Of a stretch of DNA of 64,000 nt, positions 49,460 to 61,109 are shown piece by piece. The position numbers and the translations under genes were made by a program. The stretch is from Taenia hydatigena. Its lineage: Eukaryota; Platyhelminthes; Cestoda; Cyclophyllidea; Taeniidae. Numbering within the stretch: the stretch's first letter is position 1; each line of letters starts with the position of its first letter. The stretch covers positions 9,474,134-9,538,133 of the forward strand of contig JADWOT020000003.1 in NCBI GenBank assembly GCA_036345935.2, read 5' to 3'. The notes under the pieces are model-generated. The model was given only the letters and a program-made list of their open reading frames with translations, was not told the origin of the DNA and did not search any database.

Positions 49460-52030
49460 TTACTTACAATAAATGCGTCACGAATAAAAGGTAGCGACTA
49501 ACAAAACGATGATCCTGGGGAGCAATTCACTGAAGTGTCCTGAGACCTGTCGGATGGCATGGTCATCAGTGTTGTCGCTGCTTCGAGTGAACCTCCTCCT
49601 TACTGACACTTCGGCTTAGGGATTTGAAACCGAAGGAAATGGCTGTATGACTCGCAGCTATACTGTGGATGAGTGTGCTGGAAAAGAATTTGTAGCTTTC
49701 CACTTTACCAAGGGGAACAGCTTTGCCAGCTGTTTTACATACCATTTAGGATAAAAAGGTCCTACATTTGCTTAGTTGTGATCCGATAATCTCCAATCTC
49801 AAGCAAATTGCATTAACTTCTCTCTGCCAACTCAGGAGTCACCATCTATTTCGAAGCATTTGCAGAATCATAAAACGTCTTAATGAGCAAGAAATGAGAA
49901 GATTTGGTAAGTATCGTGTTGATGGTTGAGAGCCAAGCTTCAAAAACTCGATTCTTCTTACTTTACAAGTCCATAGTTGCATTTGCTGCCACGCATTCAG
50001 TGTCGGTTTAAACAGCTAGTGCCATGAGCGCAAGCTTTCGTGGAAATGGTGGTAAAGACGAATAAATAGGATGTGCCATCGCAACTTCGGATACAGATTA
50101 CAGCCTTGAATTGCAGTCGCGATTTATATCCGTCAGCAGAGGAGCAGTGACAAGTAACCTGCACTGCTAGTGAACTGAAGAATCGACTGGATTCAGTTGG
50201 TAAGAACGGAAACGAGGCTTTCAATGTGGAACCCACAGAAATGATCAAGTGGGTACCGAACTTAAAGCAACAAAAATTGGACACGGTTACTGTGAGACTT
50301 TGATGATCCCTTTTGTCGTAGGAAAGAGGAGCGAGATTGGCGTAAACGACTGTGGACACAACACCTCGCTCATGTCTTCTAGATGGCAGTGCAAATTACA
50401 CACAACCTTGCATACAAACGCTGCTGACTTCACTCATTACTACACTACATCATGACCAGCATATCATCCACCTCCATTCACATTCTGCCACACATCTTGT
50501 TTTTCGAATTAGGCACATCAGAATAGAGTGCTACTGACGCATTGACTGTGACCCAAGAAGCAACTCCCCATTTCCACTCAACCTATTTGTCCCATACCTC
50601 CAAACGCTGCACTAGCATGTTCTCTCTCACCACTCGTCCGATGTGCTCATGCCAACTTTATAGTGTCGGTTCGAGGACACTTCAACAGGAATCACGAGAC
50701 GGGTGAACACATCGCACCAGCGACGATGTGAGTTCATGCAGTGAAGCCAGCTATGCCAGCGCCTGACAGTCCTCGCTCCAACTCCATTTCTTCCCTTTAA
50801 GCTGCCTTCGCGACTGTTTCTTCATGCCACACAATGCACAATCCGATGTCCTTGCCATTGGAACGTACTATTTAGAAATGGTTTTGCTGAGTGGAGAGAA
50901 GAAGACGCTTTATTCACAAACTTCAAGTGTGTGCAAAGGAACGCAATACATCAATATGGCACAGAGTGGAAGCACAATGAAAGGAGAGATCTCCACGCCT
51001 CTTTACTTCACCCAGTTGGATAAGACTCTGGCGGATAAGGCCAGTAGAGCGTCGAAAATTTCTTGCTACCTTTTATCACTTAAAACAATCACGACTTTCC
51101 ATGGTCTACTACATTCTAATGTACATTCAACGACAGAGTCGCCTTTTCGTTGGGCGCTGCTCCAGACACTCGAAAGACTGTTTAGGACAAGTCCGGTCAC
51201 TTCCATTGATGGTGTAGCTAAAAATACTGACCCTCATTGTATACGTTAAGATCACTTTCTGTTGCTCACGTCAAAAGTGGTTTAGCAGGTCAAAGTCAAT
51301 CCGCAAATACTTTGCAAGCTGACATTCATGTTAAGAAATGCCAATTTTGCCGTAAAATGGCATAACTTGCAATAGCTTTAAGATGCTTTGGTTTGAAGAA
51401 TCGTGAGACTTACAGGTGGTGTGAATTCGCAGTGGAAGGCACCGAATCTCGTTGTTCAATGACATTAACCTTTTAATTTGCCAACTAAAGCATTCGATTG
51501 TTCTACATTTTACAGAATAAATGTGTCCGAGTGGAGGAAGTGAAAGTAGAATTTGGATTTAGGCTCTTTGCTTCCGAAATGAAGCTTAGCTCTTGAGTAA
51601 ATGCACTAAGAAGTGGAACATCAGACCAAAATAGATTGCAGCCACAGTTGCCCAGCTCTTGGTGCCTGTGTCTAGAGTAAGTGAATAGACGTTTTGTACT
51701 TAGCCACTCAGGAATGAGTTAGGCCTGCCTGCAGTTGGGCGACAAGTCATGTTTGGAGTTATTCAGTAAGCATTAACAAGGCGGCTGATTAATAAGAAAC
51801 GAAATAATCGGACTTGCGAAATTAAGGCCGAAAAGCACATGACAGTCTATTTAAGCACGCCTAAATCGCATTCCTGCTTCCTGTCGCAAATCTCTTTCCT
51901 TTCAGTCAGATGCAATACTTAAATGTTATTTGTAGGCCAGAGGTGGGACGACAATTTTAACCTGGTAGCAGAGCGGCGTGGTCACCGCCAAGAGTGTGAC
52001 ACATCCCTGTCCTGAACTCGCCTTCTGTAC
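49460..52030 (+). repeat. Segment inverted relative to the window start
   Basis: Partner of 1-2,625. Contains R16, on the minus strand: tail 49,940-50,040, hairpins 50,076-50,180, TATA core 50,640-50,770 with minus-strand TATAAAG at 50,656-50,662. The 141-codon frame at 50,824-51,249 lies in R head sequence and is broken in the inverted partner (62- and 83-codon pieces near 965-1,216), so I do not call it a gene. Confidence 0.85.
50076..50180 (-). other. Two-hairpin module in R16
   Basis: Hairpin 1 has a perfect inner stem AGCAGTG/CACTGCT but weakened outer arms (CGTCAG/CTGAAG). Hairpin 2 keeps ATCGCAA with TTGCAGTCGCG. Confidence 0.5.
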
Positions 52031-55000
52031 CCTCTGTCTTATCCATAATGAAGATGTCAAAGCATATTCAGACTTCGAAATAGCAGGAGTGGAAGTAGGG
52101 AAGAGGAGGAACTCGCTACATCAGAGTCCTTGAGCCGAAGCATAAATTAACAGTCCCTCGAAGTAGAGCTTTGCCCTCCAATTTACCTAAAGGAAGATGT
52201 TGCAGGAGATGTGCTCGAAGCAGGGATAATCCTGTCCACCGCCACTTCTGACATGTTTCGAGAAAACAAATTTACTTGCTGCCAAGAAGCATTTCGTTTG
52301 GCTTAGAGCAAAAGTGGTCTTTTTGTTGTTCACACAGAATCTGTTGCGAATGTGCAGTGTTGCAGTGCTGACCTAACTGAACCAAAATTAGCGAAGATTT
52401 GTTCTTGCGCGTCCCCACACGTTGCACTGATGTGTCGCCAAAAGTCTAGTGCGGCAGATGGGCGATTAAAGTGAATTTACTTAACTGCTGCAGTCCCCAC
52501 TTTCAATGGTGAAATGTCTTTCTATTGAATGCAGGGACACGGGCATTGTCGAAGATTAAATTATGGGACGAACTGTCCAGCATTGTGCTTATCATTCGAT
52601 AAGACGCCTTTTTCGGAGGTCCCCTGTGCCGCATTTGTCGCAAAGCGAGGAGTGCTACCACGATGGTGTTTTAATGAAATGTCAAGTGAGGACGTCCGCA
52701 AAGTGATGCAGACGCTCTGCCTAACAGCCTGGTTGCATCAAAGGCAGAAGATGGCATAGTGGGTATTGCATTCGAAAGCGAAGACATTAACTACCGTCGA
52801 AATCAGATGGGTACTATTGACTCGGGTGTAGGAGAGCTTCCTTTCGTCTTTCTGCCAAACCTATAGCTCTGGTCTAGGACTCGTCCAGCAAGACGAAACA
52901 GCAGGTATGGCAACAACTGAAAAAATTGTCTCTGCAGAATGAACTTGTAGAATATTACTAGGATGATGATGTTTTAAGTATCCGCCTACATCAGAGGCGT
53001 TAGTGCATACGGTTACACAGCAGAGACGCCAGTGACAAGTCGAAGTGAAATAGTGGAGGGTGCTAGGTATTGCGCGATGCTTGCCAAAACCTGTGACGCT
53101 ATGAAGACCCACTTGAGAAGCCTTACATCACAGTGACCGTGTCAATTCAGTCCATTCCCACAAGGTTGGCAGGAAAAGGGCATTTGTTTGCATCGTTGGT
53201 CATGCAGCACTCCTCCATGTGTCGTCCACGTTGATTGGCATTTTTACAAAATATGCCATCAGTGATTGGTTTTGCCCATGGAGCGAAACTTGTGACCAAA
53301 CAAATGTGGATGAGAATGTACTGACGCGGGTATTACACCTTTTGAGCCATCTAAGACATTGGTTCACCAGACCTTCGGGAGAATCATTTATTCAGCTTAT
53401 GATAAATGATGAATCCACCCCATTGTTTTGCCAATTTGGGAGTGCTACTTGCGTGAAAAAAAGCCATTGGACTGGAAACCATCAAGTTCTAGTGCCAGTG
53501 CATGCAACTACCCGAATGTCAGTCCATTTTCCGCATATACACACAGGAACCAATTTCATTTTTTTAAATAAGCTGAGATGGGGTGAAATGGATGTGCGAC
53601 CAGTTGCATTTCCCTTGCTGATAGAGTGGTCGTTTGATAATTTGATGGTGTGAGTGTGTCGTTGAGTAAGGCAACACCGAAGGTGATGAGTAGAGTTGGA
53701 GGCAGGACAGTCGATTGCTAGCAGAGCTGACTTCACTGTATAAACACATATTGTCTGTGGAGCGATATATTAATTCTCTCGTGATTTAGATCGAAGTATA
53801 CTTGAACCATAAGCACAAAAAGCCAGCAGGAGGAGAGAACAGGGTGGTGAGTTGGCGAGGCTTCTTTGGGTGTGGATGAATAGGCTGGCACGTACTGCTG
53901 TGATTAGCTGAGTACCTTTGTCAAGTGAAAAAAGGGGATCAGCGTCATGAGTCACAATTAATGCGTCAGTAGCACTCTATTCTAAGGTGCTTAGCTTGAA
54001 GGCGGAGGCGTAGGCAAAACCACTATACTGAGAACCGTCGAATTCCAATACCACAAAGGGAGCCTTTCCGCGTGGCAGTCCTCCTAAAGCATCCACACAC
54101 AAACGCCACCCACCTTCCTCCTTCCAATCGCCTATCTATGTCACTCTTTATAGTATTCTAGCGAAATTTTGTTTTGCAATCATGATGACACTAAGTGGAT
54201 TGACTGCGTGACCAGTTTTGTTCTCTTTTCTGATGACGCAGTCGTTTGACATTGTGTACATCCCGCTGCGTTTCGCTATACATTAATTCCAAATCAATTT
54301 TGCGCATTTCAGTAAGCTTTCCTAACTCTTTTGATTTAGCAGATGCTGGAAGGACAGAGTAAAATAAATCTCTTTTATTATATCAATTTGACATCAAAAC
54401 CATCTTTCTCTACACTTTTCAAATTAACTGACTCACTTTCTTGCTGGCTGAACATGACATTAAATCTTGCATCGTACATCAGAAATGTGGCATTTTATCT
54501 CCAACTCCCACCTTCTTCTGACAGGACTTCGTTCTACCAGTGGACGTGTTTTTCAAGTACATTTGGTTTAGGTTGGAGTAGAAGCTACGAATGCGTGGAT
54601 GTAGACGAATCAGAGTTGCCACCAATGTGAGTGGGTGAGGGTGTGTGTGCAGCCAAGTAGACCATGCAATGCAGATTGTAGAAGCAATTGTGGAATGGCT
54701 TCCTTCTTACTATGCAAAGGCCTATTTCTCTATCATTTAATCTCACATCAGTGCGAAGGTGTGTGAGTCCACTTAGGAGCAATCAATTCTCGCACACTTC
54801 ATCTCCATGTGTGCGTCACATGTGAGTAAGTACTTCCATGTTTCCTGCTTACTTTGACGCCGCGTACTTGTAAAGTGGGTTTATTGTTATGCGTTTGTAA
54901 TAAAAGGGTGCGATAGCATTTGGGAGGGACGGTAACTTCTGAGACGACAACGTGCTTCTACTACGCAGTCGTTGATGTTGGTAAGTGTTGAGGTCAAATT

Positions 55001-56478
55001 TGGGCAAAAGTGCATGTGCTACGTATCCTACGACAAGTGAGACACCACGGTGAAGTGGTCCACTTGTTGGAGTACTGAATAACAGACTCCTTCTCAGCAC
55101 ATTCGTTCACAGTGTTGATTCACGTGTGTAGTACGTTGGTCAAATTTTATCACGATGCTCTGAGGGCAGATGGTGAAGGATTTACACCCTTCAGAATGTT
55201 GTCTGTAAATACATGTGATTAAACTACATTATCCTGGGGGTTAATACATTGTAGCATCGCCTTCCCTTTATACATTGATGGCGTGGCTGTTAAAACTAAG
55301 GGATTCGGTGATCGGATGGAAGGTAAGACCTTTAGTTTGCCTCAGATGCATAGTTTCCTACTTCAAAGTACCTAGCTACGTTCAGTAATGACTTATTGTA
55401 ATTCTGAATGAAATTTAAATGAATATCAGCCTTTGTTTAAAAGTCATCATGCCCTGCCACACTTTCCTTACTCGGTCGAAATGCTTGCATCGCTTTGCGC
55501 TACTAGTGGATAAAAGTAGTAGCGTCGTGGCTACCTTCATAGAAATGATGCTTGACTCCACTTCAATGCTACAATATCAGCGGAAAGACCGCATACCAAC
55601 AGTGTGCAGGCTTATACTGTAATAAAATAATCCCATAATTTCATTCTGCACAGCATTTGCAAATTTCACCGTCAAGTCATTGTGTCCTCCCTACATTTCG
55701 GTCAAAATTAATTTCAGATCTAGTTGGTAAAGCAAGGCTACAGGTGAAATTGAATGTAAAGAACATGCCAACTGTCTTCACAGCACCGTGTTGCAATGTT
55801 CCCCATCCGTGCCACAGACAAGCACCAAAACTATGAATAAGGGTGCTAAAAAGGAATAAGTCATTGCGTATTCCTCCGACGTTAAGGTGCTTTACCGTGT
55901 TGTATCAATTGTAATAAGGTACATGACAGAGTGCGAAAACCCTTCGCAGAGGACTGTAGATCGTTCTCCACTTTCTACCAATTTCGATTCTCAAACCCCA
56001 CCACAATCGTTTTCTCCAGACATCACTTTACTGCGTGCATTATTCTCGTGTTGTCTTGAGGCCAACAACGCTGAAACCATTGGTTGATGAAAGTAATTTC
56101 TTCCATTTCACAAAGGCACAGTTGGACTCGCTACCACACATTTACTACCGGTGTGAATAACTCGTGACGCAGGCATATAAAATGGCGCATCTTGTCAGTA
56201 AAACAGTTACACTGCAGTTTGTTTCAAATGAGGTGCAAGGATGAGTAGGAGGTGTGCGATCTCAACGTCGGGAACTGATGGGCTCCTATTAAATACAATT
56301 GCGTTTCATATACGTCAGCTGGGTGGCAGTACAAGAATCCTGTGTGCCGGCAAGCTGACGAATTAACTGCATTTGATGAGATAAATACAAATGAGACTTT
56401 GAAGGTAGAACCGAGGAAATTACCAAGTGTATGCTGGCATTTTGACAAATGGTTGTTGTGGGAAAAACAGCCGAATTG
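51485..56478 (+). repeat. Duplication unit D, copy D3
   Basis: Full partner of D2. R core at 53,680-54,000 (TATA box lost), X block 54,010-55,220, W block 55,300-55,850 and inverted R part 56,130-56,478. The break at 56,478 is sharp: R spacer sequence stops and an inverted X fragment starts. Confidence 0.85.
56256..56360 (-). other. Two-hairpin module in D3
   Basis: Hairpin 1 (56,313-56,360) has perfect 8-bp arms CGTCAGCT/AGCTGACG and inner GGCA/TGCC. Hairpin 2 is degraded (GGAAC against GCTCC). Confidence 0.5.
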
Positions 56479-57240
56479 GTATGTATTGCTAAACGAAAAG
56501 ATAGCAGAAGATCAGCAAATGGAAGGAGGAGTGTGAGCAGCCCTTGTGTGCGTATGCGTGGAGAGGATCGTCACGTGGAGAGGTTTCCCTCATGGCCATG
56601 AAATTTGATGGTGCCCGGTCTAGCGGCTTCGCCTACACAAGCAACAATCCCAAGTTCACAAACCTCTCTTTTCACTTAACTACGAAGTCACGAAGAAGAT
56701 CGGTAATTTATTGAGAACTTGAAGAATGAATTTGCTGAATGTTTGGTGAACTACTGTTTTTGATGGCTCAAAATGAGTAAAATGTGCGCAAGCATTTTAG
56801 ATTTGGCATTGGGATAGACACAACTCCCTAATCTTAACAAAACCTCATTGGTTGCATTATTCATGTTCCTCTTTTCACTCTTATCACTTTGTCTTGACTC
56901 AGCAACCGGCTATCGAATTATTAATGCGAAGTCCCTGGGAACAGAGTTACGTGATCCAAATTAATGAATGAAAGGCGGTTGAAGGAGGTTCGCTCGAAGC
57001 AGCGACAACCCTCATCGCCGTGCCTAGTAATGCCCACTCAAGCTTCCGGCTGAAAGGGCCTCCGCGTATGACTTAAGATGGTTGATTTGGTTGTTAACAC
57101 GTACCATTCCTCTTGACTTGGTGCAAAACTCGGCATCTTAGTGAATCTCTTAAAGACAATCAGTCACTTAAAGAAATTAGAAATTTAAAAGATATAAATG
57201 CTCCTCGGCCTTGAGCAAAATTACAAGGACTACTGTTAGT
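56478..57240 (-). repeat. X fragment plus R terminal block, inverted
   Basis: Parallels 25,950-26,660 on the same strand: X end with GTGTGCGTATGCGTGGAG (56,546), then T block with GAAGGAGGTTCGCTCGAAGC (56,980). Confidence 0.75.
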
Positions 57241-57500
57241 CCCTTCTATGAATGGCGGAAGAGGTCTCTTCATTCCATAAAGAAACACTGACCTTTGTCT
57301 GGAGCTTTTTCTTCTTTTAGGTGAACTATGAGGCGAAACTTTTGACATTACGTTTAGCATTGGATAAGCCGTCCTTTTTGGGTAACAATTTTGCCACATT
57401 CCGTTGAATGCTGATTGTGCTCATGATTGTGTGCCACTCGTAATGAGGCAAAACCCTCACTCATCTCGTAACTTCTGTTGAGGTGTGCTCGAACCGAGAC

Positions 57501-57510
57501 TATAAAATGG
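57501..57510 (+). promoter_or_regulatory. Consensus TATA box of R19
   Basis: TATAAAATGG follows GTGTGCTCGAACCGAGAC, as in R14. Confidence 0.5.
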
Positions 57511-58055
57511 AACCGAACACAGCGACCGCCAGCCAGATGAGACGAATGCATAAAGTAAAGAATCCGTTCCCGATGTTAATGAGTATGTTCGAACGTTGTG
57601 ATGTCATCTTTCTGAATGCTTGGAGATATCGGACAAATGATTTCGAGCACCAGAATCAAGTGGAAATAGAGATTTGCTTCTTGAGGCAGAATTAATGCGC
57701 CAAATGGCCTCCACCTTGATACGCTTGATTCGAAATACCGGGTGTGTGCCAGAATGTCAACGAAGATGGATGATACTCCGGTCATGATGCAGTGTTTTAT
57801 TCGGACAAGTCAAAATCGTTTGCATGTAATGCTTTTATCGTTTGGCAGCATGCTTTGGAACTTGTGCTGATCTTATATCCGCAACCGATCATGCCGATTC
57901 AGGTCGTCAAGACATATGACAAAGGAGCTCGTAAAGAATTCACGTTTGCTATGTCCAATTTTCTGTTGTCATAATCCCAGTATACAACTGGTCATTTCTC
58001 TAACTTTCACATTTAAAGATTCATTTTCGTTTTGTGCAGCGTAGTCTAGTCTTTT

Positions 58056-58162
58056 CGTCAGCTCCTTGGCGGTGCATGCTTAATGCCACTGCGTTTAATC
58101 TGACGGACATCGAACGCGACTGCAAGTAAAAGGGTTCTGTCAGTTTCTGGCGTCACGATCGC
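58056..58162 (+). other. Two-hairpin module in R19
   Basis: Hairpin 1 has CGTCAG/CTGACG outer arms and GCGGTG/CACTGC inner arms with one G-T pair. In hairpin 2 only the basal GCGA/TCGC pairs survive. Confidence 0.5.
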
Positions 58163-58699
58163 ACATCTTTTATTCAAGCTAATCGCCTTTTTTATAAAGA
58201 CCGTGATGAAATTGTTTAAATCTCAGTGGACCTGATGTTATATTCTCATGCTATAAGCTATTCACACTGGCAGTGAATGCGCGGCAGCGGATCAAACTGT
58301 GAAGTTGTAAGATGGGAGGCATGGAGTTCCTGGTGCGTGGTCATCAACTCACATCACCAGCCCTGTCCGCCTCTAGGGCAGCATGTCTTTTCGAATGGGA
58401 ACGCCTGCTCCTCTAACTTCCATCACAGGTGTCACCAATAGCGAAGGTCAGCGAGAAGTTTGTAGGAGCCTAACATCGTCTTTTTGACATTGACGCAAAC
58501 AAGTCGAATGCAAATTAAAAGGAACTCGTCCTCCTCAGATGAAAATCGGTTGCTTCGTGAGGGCACAGGTCTAGGTCGGTATGATCCCATAAGACGGGTG
58601 GAAGGAACCAAAGAGATGGGGATTCAGACAGTTCACCCGAAATGTTGCTCAAGAAGAGTGCCATGGATGCACAACGCTTTGAAGCTTTGCATATAATTA

Positions 58700-59099
58700 G
58701 TCAAGCGTATACGTAGCAAGTGCGCCAGGGGGTGAGCGGCGGCATCGGCTGGATCAAAGTGGGCAAGATGATGAAGGCACTCGTAACCCCAGCGAAATCC
58801 AAGTCCTCTGACAACCGCTCAGGAATCAAGAGCAATCGGTTACCAACATCACGCTCAACGGCAATCGCCTAGAACACAAGCTCACGCCAAAGCGCCTTCT
58901 TTGCTGTTTGGGTGTTCCAATGGCACTCACTCGCACTCTGACTCCAGCCCTTCTCCGTTAAGTTCCTCCATTCTATTGTTACTGTAGGCTTCTTCACCTC
59001 AAGTGCGACTTTACCGGAATCGCCCACAAGTTCGCACATCGCCATTTCCATCAAAACCGACCTGCATAGTTTAGTGATCAAAAGCTGCCACGCACGCAA
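58700..59099 (-). other. GC-richer open stretch, unassigned
   Basis: From 59,099 a minus-strand frame runs 76 codons (core GDSGKVALEVKKPTVTIEWR) to a TAG at about 58,869, then stays open for about 52 more codons in the same frame (AIAVERDVGNRLLLIPERLS, then AGVTSAFIILPTLIQP). The TAG lies inside a possible 62-nt intron (GTGAGT to TTCTAG), but splicing there does not keep this frame. Base composition differs from the neighbouring repeats. No family recognised. Confidence 0.25.
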
Positions 59100-59247
59100 A
59101 GTTCAAACATTTGTCTTTGCAGTTGGGCTAGTTGTTGGATGCCTGACCAGCCAAATCGTTTACCCGACTAACTAAATTCTTAACCGATTAATATTCCGGA
59201 CGAGACTTACCTCATTACAGTGTCTACGTTCGTTGGGTGCGTTGACA

Positions 59248-59560
59248 CTACCCTCGAGGCCTAGATGTCTTGAAGACGAGGACCCTAGTGATAAAGAGAA
59301 TCTCCGTAGATGATTGGTTCAGATTTGATGGATGAGTATTTCTGGAGAACAGTGAGAAATTGTGAGAGGAGTCAGGCTGGAAGATGGGTAGAAGTTGTGT
59401 TTTGGATTTGTGAAGCCTTAGCCTGTGCTTGCATAGCTGTTTTACAACAATTAACATTGAGTCTGCTAAGCCCAAGTTGACAGCATCGCAGTAGTTCAGC
59501 AATGCAACGCTTGAGTACGGGAGGAAGAAGTGCGTGAAGTAATTTTGAGCTTGACAATGC
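59248..59560 (-). pseudogene. Possible end of a LINE reverse transcriptase
   Basis: The minus strand reads LLNYCDAVNLGLADSMLIVV and then KQLCKHRLRLHKSKTQ, after a hydrophobic lead-in. Non-LTR retrotransposon reverse transcriptases have, past the catalytic core, a conserved segment of the form LDYCNxLxxGLP followed by L-x-x-V-Q-x-x-x-x-R. The order and spacing fit loosely. The catalytic YxDD motif is not seen nearby. It could be chance. Confidence 0.25.
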
Positions 59561-59976
59561 CATCACATCACCAACATGTAAGAACAAAGACAAGGATTTG
59601 AAATGGCCATGCGTGATAGCGGGCAATTGGGAAAGAGACGCAAAGCAAAGTAGGCGAACTAGGCGAAATGAGGCCTGAGGCCAACTTGGCTACAGTGGAC
59701 ATGTGCAAGACGCAGCAAATCAAGGAAATGGTGATATGCGCAATGCAAAGCCTCTTTTGATGGGTTTTTAAATTTAAGAGTTCTTTGTTGGTCATGTTCC
59801 GGGTTCAGGCGGTACGGATTGCCAAAGATGTGATGTGGGTGAAAACAGGGCGATGCAATGCGTCTCTAAAGAGAAGGCGAGTGTGTTGTCATATTTTCAA
59901 AGAATCGCATGCGCAGAACCTGGTTTACAAAATTGAATGCATTGAGTTGTAATTTTGTTAGATTTACAAAATCTCT

Positions 59977-59977
59977 N
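59977..59977. other. Ambiguous base near a repeat edge
   Basis: A single N lies about 66 bases before the left edge of the second copy of the 1.1 kb direct repeat; the other N sits at the right edge of the first copy. Confidence 0.9.
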
Positions 59978-59999
59978 TACAATGCTTAAGATAAATGCG

Positions 60000-60021
60000 A
60001 AGCACCATATAAATGGTGCTT
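60000..60021. other. Perfect 9-bp inverted repeat beside the direct repeat
   Basis: Arms AAGCACCAT (60,000-60,008) and ATGGTGCTT (60,013-60,021) enclose ATAA. It lies between the N and the left edge of the young direct repeat copy. Confidence 0.7.
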
Positions 60022-60042
60022 ACCAAGTCCATGCAGACCCTT

Positions 60043-61107
60043 ACATCTCGTTGCAGTAATTCAGGCTACCCAGTAGCATCGGTAAATCAACAGAGGCAGC
60101 AAGAAGCTAGCCAGCTAGCAACGGAATCATCCATGCCATCGGATCATATACTTCACCACATATAGTGACTAGTTTAACATCAGCTTCTCACGCATACCGA
60201 AAAGCCCTTTTCACGCAGTTGCGTCACTTCGTAAGAAGTGCTTCAGTAACGCGCCTTTGAACGCAGCTTACTTCGTCATTTGATTACTGATGACAGATGA
60301 GTTTACTGATAACAGCTCACCCTCCTCCGCAAGCACTGAGTAGTCACACTCAGTGATCACGCATGGCCGTAATGATGTAGTTGTCCTTTTTAACTCACAA
60401 TCCCATCTCTCCATTCTTCTATGCATAAACTCGCCACAACTTAAGCGAATAGCACAGGATATCATTCTAAAGCATTAATAAAATGGAATGGCTGTTTTCT
60501 ACCTGACAATATGCACATTTTGTGGCCTGTGTGCCGCAGTCTAGCTGATCGGAAGATATTTAGGAACTGACTAGTATAAGAAGGAAAATTGTTGCTGCAA
60601 GCGCTATCGAAGTCTTTCCTTTTAACCTCTTCTCAAATTAGTGCATTATGAACATGCGGCTTCGTGCTAGCACGATGGAGAGGTAGAGACGCAGTAAAAG
60701 ACTCCACATTCTTGCATGATTGTAAGATCGTGGCTAGTGTGGTTATCCACAAGTTGTTAAATCCAGTGGAAGGTAGACATTCATCTCTCTGCACTGATGA
60801 CAATCAAAATCGTCTCTTTTTAAGGCGATGATTTGATAGATGGTCGAGTCTCCTAAAGGGAAGTCAGTCCGATGGGTGTGCAGGCGGAACATGCAGATGA
60901 GCTTTCTGACTTCAAACTACAGCTCCACTTTTACCGATGGAGAGGGACAAGAAATGACTGCACGGTTAAATCACGAATGCAGCGATCGTAACAAACCGAA
61001 GAAGATTGGTGGAGCTGAGGCGACGCAGATGACTAAGTTGCTGAAAACTGATGGTCTTCTGTCGGTCGTGACAGTAACCCACCTTCGCCATTAGGCTGAG
61101 AAGAGAA
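60043..61107 (+). repeat. Young 1.1 kb direct repeat, copy 2
   Basis: Partner of 27,104-28,255. It lacks about 50 bases present at 27,189-27,240 and some shorter stretches. An 84-codon frame at 60,840-61,094 is broken by frameshift and stops in copy 1. Confidence 0.85.
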
Positions 61108-61109
61108 AT

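Larger units (their letters stand above)
57450..58500 (+). repeat. R-family copy (R19)
   Basis: Starts directly at the TATA core, joined to an inverted head-side block at 57,240-57,450. It continues through the spacer (57,700-58,020), hairpin module (58,056-58,162) and tail (58,260-58,490). Confidence 0.7.

Noticed and set aside
50824..51249. 141-codon plus-strand frame
   Set aside because: It lies in R head sequence; the inverted partner near 0.75-1.2 kb is fragmented and there is no recognisable family.
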